Source: Acetofilamentum sp.
Lineage (GTDB): Bacteria > Bacteroidota > Bacteroidia > Bacteroidales > JAADGE01
Assembly: GCA_020720705.1 (NCBI GenBank)
Contig: DYOJ01000025.1
Location: forward strand, 1-11,832
DNA length: 11,832 bases
Direction of reading: 5' to 3'
The translations under genes were made by a program, and so were the position numbers. The first letter of the stretch is position 1. Each line of letters begins with the position of its first letter. Below the pieces are notes generated by a model, which ran no database searches, was not told the origin of the DNA, and saw only the letters and a program-made list of their open reading frames with translations. Shown here piece by piece: positions 5,751-11,832 of this stretch.

Positions 5751-7361
5751 TTGCTAAACAACACTGATTCAGAATACACTATTGACCAAATTGTTACGCA
5801 ATTCGGAGTCTGTGAAGCCACAGTACGCAATTGGATAAAAACAGGATGTCTCCAAAAATTTGGGAAAAATACCGTTACGCGTAAATCATTCGAAGTGTTT
5901 TTAGCAGAAATTGTCGGTAAAGAAAAACTCAACTCACGCGCCAACAAACAAAATAAAGATACACACAACCATGTCGAAATATCGGAAATTTTAACAAAAA
6001 AAATCCAAGATTCAGATATTGATTTAGGTGAATTTTATGAAAACGAACTTTCAGAATCTTTTCGAAATATAGAGGGCATATATTATACGCCTGCTGAAAT
6101 CGTTGCCGATATGTTTTCGGGTTTTTCCGAAAATTTTGCAGACAAAACCTTTTGCGACCCGGCTTGCGGAAGCGGAAATTTTATCATCAGCGCCCTCGAA
6201 CTCGGATTTCTTCCCGAAAATGTCTATGGATTCGATACCGACCCGAACGCCGTGAAAATTACCCTTAAACGTATTTTTGACAAAACAGGTTACCATTCAT
6301 CGAACATCAAACAAACTGACTTTTTAGATTTTGCGATTAATTCTATTCAGAAATTTGATTACATTTTTACGAATCCGCCTTGGGGTAAAAAAATCGAAAA
6401 AGCTGAAAAAGAGCGATACGGTAACCTTTTCAAAGCCGGCAAAAGTTCGGATACAAGCGCATTATTTGTGTTTGCCGGATTGTCGGTTCTTGCAAAAAGC
6501 GGAGTTATGGGCTATTTATTACCGGATGCATTTTTTAATATCAGCAATTTTCAGGATGCCCGCAAAAAAATATCAGACCTTAGTTTGCAGAATTTAACGG
6601 ACTACGGAAAAGCATTTAAAGGCTTACAAACCGGAGCACAGGCATTTATTCTACGCAATGAACCTTATGATAAACAAAGAGATAGCGTAACTTGTACGTT
6701 CAACGGACATTGTTACGAGCGCAGTGCAGCTTCGTTGCGAACAATGCCGAAATCTATCCTAAATTTTTGGACTAATCCCGACGAAGCAAAACTCATTGAA
6801 CATGTTTTCAGCCTCCCGCACATTACGCTTGCAAACCGCGCCGAATGGGGGTTGGGAATTGTTACGGGCAATAACAACAAATATCGAAAATCCGAACCCG
6901 AACCCGGTTATATGCCTGTGTACAAAGGCTCTGACATTACAAAAACCGGCTTAAAACCCGCTTCGGTGTATATTCCTACCGACCTGAGCTTGTACCAACA
7001 AGTTGCGCCGAGACACTTGTATGAAGCTCATGAAAAAATCATCTACAAATTTATTTCCGACAATTTAGGTTTTTATTGCGACACCGAGCAACGTTACCTT
7101 TTAAACAGTGCCAACATGTTGATTCTCAAATCAGACTTTCCGATTTCGGCAAAGCAACTTTGCGATTTGCTGAACAGTAATTTCATGAATACACTCTTCA
7201 AATCTTTGTTCCGAACCCATAAAATTTTGCGCGGCGACCTTGAACTTTTGCCCTTACATACCGATTATTTCAAAAATAATCCTATCTTTGTCGAAACGGA
7301 ATTTTTGGAGTTTATTCAGGTAAAATTTATAGAAAAAGGAAAGTATCAAATTTCGTTTTAA
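5751..7361 (+). CDS. N6-adenine DNA methyltransferase with N-terminal HTH and TaqI-like specificity domain
   Basis: A 536-residue gamma-type (TaqI/Eco57I-like) DNA adenine methyltransferase. Residues 8-52 form a MerR/excisionase-type helix-turn-helix (TIDQIVTQFGVCEATVRNW). The catalytic domain has YYTP (110-113), motif I DPACGSGNF (136-144), the acidic turn after strand 2 (GFDTDP, 160-165), QTDFLDF (188-194), catalytic NPPW (208-211) and YLLPDAFF (255-262). Residues 360-510 resemble the TaqI-type C-terminal target-recognition domain. No nuclease domain is fused, so it is a stand-alone methylase rather than a type IIG enzyme. The start is uncertain: TTG at 5751 is the only usable start that keeps the HTH; the first in-frame ATG is at residue 121, inside the catalytic domain. 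It begins 3 nt after the Rpn stop, so translation probably depends on coupling to Rpn. The recognition sequence cannot be read from here. It may pair with Rpn or be an orphan. Confidence 0.9.
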   Translation: MLNNTDSEYTIDQIVTQFGVCEATVRNWIKTGCLQKFGKNTVTRKSFEVFLAEIVGKEKLNSRANKQNKDTHNHVEISEILTKKIQDSDIDLGEFYENELSESFRNIEGIYYTPAEIVADMFSGFSENFADKTFCDPACGSGNFIISALELGFLPENVYGFDTDPNAVKITLKRIFDKTGYHSSNIKQTDFLDFAINSIQKFDYIFTNPPWGKKIEKAEKERYGNLFKAGKSSDTSALFVFAGLSVLAKSGVMGYLLPDAFFNISNFQDARKKISDLSLQNLTDYGKAFKGLQTGAQAFILRNEPYDKQRDSVTCTFNGHCYERSAASLRTMPKSILNFWTNPDEAKLIEHVFSLPHITLANRAEWGLGIVTGNNNKYRKSEPEPGYMPVYKGSDITKTGLKPASVYIPTDLSLYQQVAPRHLYEAHEKIIYKFISDNLGFYCDTEQRYLLNSANMLILKSDFPISAKQLCDLLNSNFMNTLFKSLFRTHKILRGDLELLPLHTDYFKNNPIFVETEFLEFIQVKFIEKGKYQISF

Positions 7362-7382
7362 ATTTCGAGAAATCAAAAACCG

Positions 7383-8306
7383 GTGAAAAATTTAAAGGAC
7401 ATAAGCGAATACCGCGGGCTGGTGAGCCTCGAATTTCTGGCACGGCAAGTGGTGGAAGGTTTTATTACGGGCTTACACAAAAGTCCTTTTCACGGATTTT
7501 CGGTCGAGTTTGCAGAGCATCGGCTTTATAATACAGGCGAATCTACCAAAAATATTGATTGGAAACTGTATGCCAAAACCGACAGATTGTTTACCAAACG
7601 ATACGAAGAAGAAACAAATTTGCGTTCACGAATCATCATTGACGTATCCTCTTCAATGTTGTTTCCGAATCGTAAAAATGACGGAATCAACAAGTTACTT
7701 TTTTCAATATACAGTGCGGCGGCTTTGGTGCATTTGCTTAAAAAACAGCGCGATGCTGTAGGAATAACTTTGTTTTCGGACAAAATAGAAGAGCATACCG
7801 AAGCCAAAACTTCGGGTGTGCACATTGCACGATTGTATCAAATTTTGGACAATCTGACTGCAAAAGAAGCAGCCCAACTTAACAAGCGCACATCGCCCGC
7901 CGATTTATTGCACGAAACCGCAGATAAATTACATCGCCGCTCGCTGGTCATTATTTTTAGCGACATGTTCAGTGCCGATAGTCAAGAGCGAATTTTTTCG
8001 GCTTTAAACCACATGAAACACAACAAACACGAAATTATTTTGTTTCACGTTACCGATAAACAACACGAGTATCTATTTGATTATCAAAATTTTCCGCATA
8101 AATTTGTGGATATGGAAACAGGCGAAACCATAAAACTGAATCCGAACGATGTGAAATCTTATTTTGAGCAAAATTCAGCAGAGTTTTACACAAATCTAAA
8201 ACTCAAATGCGGACAATACAAAATTGATTTTGTTGAGGCAGACATCAATGCGGATTTTCAGGATGTGCTTTTGCCGTACTTGTTCAAACGCCGAAAATTA
8301 CTCTAA
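7383..8306 (+). CDS. DUF58-family protein with intact von Willebrand A metal site
   Basis: A 307-residue cytoplasmic DUF58 protein; no signal peptide or membrane helix is seen. The family signature is clear: RLYNTGESTKNIDWKLYAKT (47-66), then RLFTKRYEEE (68-77). A von Willebrand A fold follows, with a complete MIDAS D87-V-S89-S-S91, T170 as candidate MIDAS threonine and FSDMF (192-196). DUF58 proteins usually partner with a MoxR-type AAA+ ATPase and are thought to act in chaperone-like or metal-insertion complexes, sometimes beside BatA/BatB envelope proteins. No MoxR gene is in this window. The start is GTG at 7383, 21 nt after the methyltransferase stop, with no Shine-Dalgarno. A start at GTG gives the normal N-terminus for the family (LVSLEFLARQVVEGF at 13-27). 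It is probably co-transcribed with Rpn and the methyltransferase. The specific role is unknown. Confidence 0.93.
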   Translation: MKNLKDISEYRGLVSLEFLARQVVEGFITGLHKSPFHGFSVEFAEHRLYNTGESTKNIDWKLYAKTDRLFTKRYEEETNLRSRIIIDVSSSMLFPNRKNDGINKLLFSIYSAAALVHLLKKQRDAVGITLFSDKIEEHTEAKTSGVHIARLYQILDNLTAKEAAQLNKRTSPADLLHETADKLHRRSLVIIFSDMFSADSQERIFSALNHMKHNKHEIILFHVTDKQHEYLFDYQNFPHKFVDMETGETIKLNPNDVKSYFEQNSAEFYTNLKLKCGQYKIDFVEADINADFQDVLLPYLFKRRKLL

Positions 8307-8396
8307 ACATCGGCTCGTCTCAAATTTCCGGTCTAGTTTTGAACTGATATATGCTGTTGGATTTTCAAAATTTTCGACAACTATTTCGCTATTGCA

Positions 8397-8440
8397 AATG
8401 CTGAACGAATTCTAAAGAATTTGTATTTGAATTCAGCATT
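8397..8440. repeat. Inverted repeat with a nested small stem
   Basis: Nine-base arms AATGCTGAA (8397-8405) and TTCAGCATT (8432-8440) are exact inverse complements, 26 nt apart. Between them AATTC (8408-8412) can pair with GAATT (8417-8421) around a TAAA loop. The structure lies about 90 nt after the DUF58 stop. No T-tract follows, so a terminator or RNA-stability role is only possible, not shown. Confidence 0.5.
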
Positions 8441-8549
8441 CAATAATTCGTTGATAATTTTTGTAAGATATTGATTTATTGTAAATTAGTTATGGAAAAT
8501 TTCAAAGTCAGAATATTGATTGTAACAGATTGGAATTAAGAGATTTAAG

Positions 8550-8584
8550 TCTAATATCTAACATCTAAATACTAAAATCTAACG
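8550..8584. repeat. Heptanucleotide tandem repeat, TCTAANN orientation
   Basis: Five units start at 8550, 8557, 8564, 8571 and 8578, exactly 7 nt apart. Four begin TCTAA and one (8571) begins ACTAA; the last two bases of each unit vary. The reverse complement is NNTTAGA, the same motif as the array at 11779-11808 on the far side of the CHAT gene. Confidence 0.8.
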
Positions 8585-8650
8585 AAGTATTCAGCATTAA
8601 AAAAAATAGAGAATTTGAGCAGATACATTCATCAATTTTATGAAAAATCG

Positions 8651-8658
8651 TATCTTTA
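8651..8658 (+). promoter_or_regulatory. Possible -7 promoter box of the CHAT gene
   Basis: TATCTTTA matches seven of eight positions of TAnnTTTG and shares its first seven bases with the thioredoxin -7 box. It sits 25 nt before the ATG at 8684. No TTTG or TTG is found at 19-21 nt upstream, so this promoter would be weak or need an activator. Confidence 0.4.
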
Positions 8659-8683
8659 CCGCAATAAGTAAAACTTCGTTCCC

Positions 8684-11600
8684 ATGAAAATCTTTATTTT
8701 TAGTTTCGTTTTGCTCGTTTCGATTCATATTGTTGCATTTTCGCAAGATGATGACCCACTGTATATTGCAGGAACCAACCACTTTGAAGCCGGAAATGTT
8801 TTCAAACAAAAGTATCAGACTGACAGTGCTTTAGTCCGATTTAAGAAAGCCGGCGAATACTTTAGAAAAGGAGAATATCTCGGAAATTATATTGTTTGTC
8901 AGCTTTCGGTTTCCGATTCATATATTTTGTTGAGTAAATATGAAAAATCCAAAGCCGTGCTTGATGAAATCAGTCCGATAATAACTTCCGATTTTGGAGA
9001 AAATCATCGGTTTAATCTTTACCTGCTGTTCGGGTACGGAACTTATGAATTTTATTCCGGACGAAACAATGAAGCCCTCGAGCACTATACGAAGACATTA
9101 AAACTTTCTGACGAATTGTTGGGCGAAAACAACTTATACACCGCACAAATATACAGCAGTTTGGGAAATTGCTACAATGTTTCGGGCGATTACAAACATT
9201 GTTTGGAAATGTATCGAAAGGATTTAGACATACGAACGGCGAATTTAGGCGACGACCATCCTACGCTTGCGGCGACACACAATAATTTGAGCATTGCATA
9301 CGAAAGTCTCGGCGATTATGATAATGCAGACAAAGAAATTGATAAAGCTCTTGAAATCAGTCATAAATATAACGGAGAACTACATCCGGAAACCGCAGTT
9401 TTTTTGAGCGGAAAAGGGAATATTTGCTACCGAAGAGGTCAAAATGATTTGGCACTCGAATATTTTTCAAAAGCACAGCATATTGAACAAAAATTATATG
9501 GCGAAATGCACAAAAAAATTGCAGATGAATTAAACAATATCGGCTTGGCTTACAAGGAGAAAGAAGACTACGATAATGCGCTAATATCGTTTAAGGATGC
9601 TTATGAAATCCAGAAAAAAGTTTTGGGAGATACCAACCCGGAGATTGCCATGACTTGTAACAACATTGCAAGTGTGTTGGATAAGCAAGGCAAACCGGAG
9701 TCTGCGTTGGCATACTATCAAGAAGCAATAAAAATTAAATCAGTTTATTTTGGCGAAAATCACTCCGAACTTGCAGCCTATTACAATAATATCGGAATCA
9801 GCTATGCTGCCCGAAACATGATAGCCGAAGCACTTGAAAATTACAGAAAATCAGCTTCAATTTATGAAAAAAATAACGGAGAGCGATATTCCGGACTCAT
9901 TGCAACTTACAACAATATTGCCGATTTGTATCGCAAACAAAACAACTACGATTCAGCCTTGTGGTACATCCAAAAAAGTTTGGCAGCCAATGTGAAAACT
10001 TTTGTCATTGATACACTTAAATTAGACCAAAACCCACCGATAGCAAACTGTACAGACATCAATAAACTTTTGCAAACCCTTCAAAACAAAGCTAAAACCT
10101 ATAACGCGCTGTATATTCGAGATTCGTTGGCAATCTACGCCGAAAACGCTTTTAACAGTTACCTAAGTTGCGACAGCACAGTTACTTTAGCCAGACGATA
10201 CGCCGAAAAACAAAGCGATAAAATTGCACTTGCAAATAAAACCAAAACCATTTACGAGGATGCGGTTGTTGCCGCCGCCGGCTTATCCTATCTCGCGGAT
10301 AAAGACAGGAAAAAACGCGAATATGAATTACAAGCGTTCCTATTTTCGGAAAAAAATAAGGCATCTGTTCTTGCAGATGCGGTTTCCGCTGCCGATGCAA
10401 AACAATTTGCAGGAATCCCTGAGGAAATTCTCGGAATGGAACGACAACTCAAAATAAGTATCGCTGCCGCAGAGCAAAAAAAAGCAGAAAGTTCTGACAG
10501 GGCTGAAATAGAACGTATTGAAAATCAATTGTTTGATTTGAATATTCAATTACGTGAGATGAACAAGCGTCTCGAAAGTGAGTACCCGAAATATTATGAA
10601 TCGAAATATAAAACAACAACAATTGATGTTTCCGAAATTCAAAAAACGTTGGATAAAAACACTGCACTTCGCAGTTATTTTATCGGGCGTGAAATGTTGC
10701 TGATTTTTACATTAACTTCTGAAAAGTTGTTGCTCACTTCTGCTGAAAAACCTGCAGAATTTGAGCTTATGGTAAAAACATACCTCAAGTTGTGCCATTC
10801 AGGGGCTCCGCGAGATTTCCCTGTTTTGGCTGAAAAATCAGCCGAACTTTACAAATTGCTGTTCCCCAAAGACGACCTTCAGGGTATCTCAAAACTCATT
10901 ATTATTCCGGACGGTATTCTCGGAATGTTGCCGTTCGAGAATTTATTTACCGAGACGTATCATGGTGATATAATGCAGTTTACAGAATATCCATTCTTGA
11001 TAAAACAAAAACAAATCAGTTACTTTTTTTCTTCGGCTTTGTATCTGAAAGCTTCAAATAATGAGACTCGCAAGCATAACGAAGTCGAAATTTTGGCAAT
11101 AGCTCCTGTATTTTCAGACATTTCGAACCGAAAAGTAAACGGAGTTGATGTGGTCGAATTGCCCGGAACGGAAACGGAAGTTAATCAAATATGTGCACTT
11201 TTTGCAGCACAATCCGGAAAAACAGAAATGATGATGCGTAACGAAGCCCTCGAAAGCACTTTTAAAACAAAAAAATTGTCCGACTATCGTATATTACATA
11301 TTGCAACACACGGAGTTGTCAATACGGAGTATCCCGAATTGTCCGGAATTTTATTGTATCCCGAAACCCAAACCGCAGACGGAATTTTATACTCCGGCGA
11401 AATCTATAACTTAAAGTTGGATACCGATTTAACCGTACTCTCCGCCTGCGAAACCGGCGTAGGCAAAGTGTCTAAAAGTGAGGGCATTATAGGCTTGTCG
11501 CGTGCGTTGTTGTATGCCGGCAGTCGCAACGTGATTGTGTCCTCGTGGGTGGTGTCCGACAATTCAACTTCGCAACTAATGGTTGATTTTTACAGCAATA

Positions 11601-11722
11601 TTCTAACTCATGGTATGAGCTATTCCGATGCCCTGCATACCGCTAAATTGAAAATGATAAGCGCAGGCGGCAACAATGCACACCCGTTCTTTTGGAGTCC
11701 GTTTATTTTGATTGGAAAGTAA
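8684..11722 (+). CDS. Secreted TPR-CHAT protein, caspase-like cysteine protease
   Basis: A 1012-residue protein with a Sec signal peptide (1 to about 20, cut near AFS-Q; no lipobox), so it should act in the periplasm or outside. Residues 105-440 carry eight kinesin-light-chain-type TPR units: the conserved glycine falls at 105, 147, 189, 231, 273, 315, 357 and 399, exactly 42 apart. A helical linker follows (450-640), with charged coiled-coil-like sequence at 585-632. The C-terminus is a CHAT domain (caspase/separase clan) with IPDGILGMLPFENL (741-754), HIATHG with catalytic H876, LSACETG with catalytic C922, and the closing block AHPFFWSPFILIG (999-1011). The His-Cys dyad is intact, so proteolysis is expected. 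CHAT proteins cut partner proteins when their sensor repeats bind a ligand; the TPR-CHAT subunit of Craspase is an example, but it is cytoplasmic and this one is not. Target and trigger are unknown. The gene stands alone with 377 bp upstream, flanked by inverted heptamer arrays. Confidence 0.95.
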   Translation: MKIFIFSFVLLVSIHIVAFSQDDDPLYIAGTNHFEAGNVFKQKYQTDSALVRFKKAGEYFRKGEYLGNYIVCQLSVSDSYILLSKYEKSKAVLDEISPIITSDFGENHRFNLYLLFGYGTYEFYSGRNNEALEHYTKTLKLSDELLGENNLYTAQIYSSLGNCYNVSGDYKHCLEMYRKDLDIRTANLGDDHPTLAATHNNLSIAYESLGDYDNADKEIDKALEISHKYNGELHPETAVFLSGKGNICYRRGQNDLALEYFSKAQHIEQKLYGEMHKKIADELNNIGLAYKEKEDYDNALISFKDAYEIQKKVLGDTNPEIAMTCNNIASVLDKQGKPESALAYYQEAIKIKSVYFGENHSELAAYYNNIGISYAARNMIAEALENYRKSASIYEKNNGERYSGLIATYNNIADLYRKQNNYDSALWYIQKSLAANVKTFVIDTLKLDQNPPIANCTDINKLLQTLQNKAKTYNALYIRDSLAIYAENAFNSYLSCDSTVTLARRYAEKQSDKIALANKTKTIYEDAVVAAAGLSYLADKDRKKREYELQAFLFSEKNKASVLADAVSAADAKQFAGIPEEILGMERQLKISIAAAEQKKAESSDRAEIERIENQLFDLNIQLREMNKRLESEYPKYYESKYKTTTIDVSEIQKTLDKNTALRSYFIGREMLLIFTLTSEKLLLTSAEKPAEFELMVKTYLKLCHSGAPRDFPVLAEKSAELYKLLFPKDDLQGISKLIIIPDGILGMLPFENLFTETYHGDIMQFTEYPFLIKQKQISYFFSSALYLKASNNETRKHNEVEILAIAPVFSDISNRKVNGVDVVELPGTETEVNQICALFAAQSGKTEMMMRNEALESTFKTKKLSDYRILHIATHGVVNTEYPELSGILLYPETQTADGILYSGEIYNLKLDTDLTVLSACETGVGKVSKSEGIIGLSRALLYAGSRNVIVSSWVVSDNSTSQLMVDFYSNILTHGMSYSDALHTAKLKMISAGGNNAHPFFWSPFILIGK

Positions 11723-11751
11723 AAGAAGTTATGAGTGTTGTGTTGTCTCCT

Positions 11752-11766
11752 TGCCGAAAATTGGCA
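11752..11766 (+). terminator. Weak hairpin after the CHAT gene
   Basis: TGCCGA (11752-11757) can pair with TTGGCA (11761-11766), including one G-T pair, around a 3-nt loop, 29 nt after the CHAT stop. There is no T-tract, so it is at best a weak terminator. Confidence 0.25.
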
Positions 11767-11778
11767 TAAACAATACTT

Positions 11779-11808
11779 CATTAGAATTTAGACCTTAGAC
11801 ATTAAATT
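11779..11808. repeat. Heptanucleotide tandem repeat, NNTTAGA orientation
   Basis: Units of NNTTAGA start at 11779, 11786 and 11793, followed by one NNTTAAA at 11800 and a partial end, all in a strict 7-nt period. The motif is the reverse complement of the TCTAANN array at 8550-8584. It lies about 55 bp after the CHAT stop in otherwise gene-free sequence. Confidence 0.72.
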
Positions 11809-11832
11809 CAAATTGTTTAATATCAATCAATT

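Larger units (their letters stand above)
8307..8683. other. Gene-free stretch between DUF58 and CHAT genes
   Basis: This is a 377-bp AT-rich region with no credible coding sequence; a short frame overlapping the end of DUF58 (8224-8415) is not supported by any motif. It holds an imperfect inverted repeat (8397-8440), a five-unit 7-bp tandem repeat (8550-8584), a direct repeat ATTCAGCATT (8431-8440 and 8589-8598) and a partial promoter box before the CHAT gene. I see no clear T-tailed terminator for the DUF58 transcript. Confidence 0.7.

Noticed and set aside
8224..8415. Small plus-strand reading frame across the end of the DUF58 gene
   Set aside because: It mostly overlaps a solid gene in another frame and has no motif or promoter.
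8307..8683. CRISPR array or tRNA in the gene-free stretch
   Set aside because: The repeats are only 7 bp units without spacers, and no cloverleaf-like GC-rich sequence is visible.
8684..11722. Craspase-type TPR-CHAT subunit of a type III-E CRISPR system
   Set aside because: No CRISPR array or cas gene is present, and the protein has a signal peptide.

Overview
The window looks like a chromosomal segment of a Bacteroidota bacterium, probably class Bacteroidia or a relative. The reasons are AT-rich DNA, genes without Shine-Dalgarno sequences but with A-rich leaders, a near-perfect match to the Bacteroidota promoter (TTTG, 20 nt, TAnnTTTG) in front of the thioredoxin gene, and protein families typical of the phylum (KLC-type TPR-CHAT proteins, Rpn/PD-(D/E)XK_2 nucleases, DUF58 proteins). 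The genus cannot be named from the sequence alone. I see no rRNA, tRNA, CRISPR array or complete insertion sequence.

Layout. On the minus strand (4244 down to 77) lies a compact three-gene operon. It encodes an FHA-domain membrane protein, a membrane-anchored PP2C phosphatase and a membrane-anchored Ser/Thr kinase, joined by two ATGA stop/start overlaps. A divergent intergenic region (4245-4360) carries promoters in both directions. On the plus strand follow a monocistronic thioredoxin with a strong terminator, then a tight run of an Rpn-family nuclease, an HTH-N6-adenine methyltransferase and a DUF58 (von Willebrand A) protein. After a 377-bp gene-free stretch comes a large secreted TPR-CHAT caspase-like protease. 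Two arrays of the same 7-bp repeat (TTAGANN / TCTAANN), in opposite orientation, sit on either side of the CHAT gene.

How the genes may work together. The minus-strand operon is a self-contained phospho-signalling triad: writer (kinase), eraser (PP2C) and reader (FHA). Each protein has a cytoplasmic signalling domain, one membrane segment and an extracytoplasmic part: an SH3-like region plus a Ca2+-loop-like motif in the kinase, a Cys-containing tail in the phosphatase, and a von Willebrand A-like domain that has lost its metal site in the FHA protein. This suggests a transmembrane switch that senses the cell envelope. The exported TPR-CHAT protease would act in the same compartment, but any link is only inferred from proximity. 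The Rpn nuclease and the methyltransferase form a second unit resembling a modification/nuclease pair. They are in the same reading frame, separated by one stop codon, and the methyltransferase needs a TTG start.
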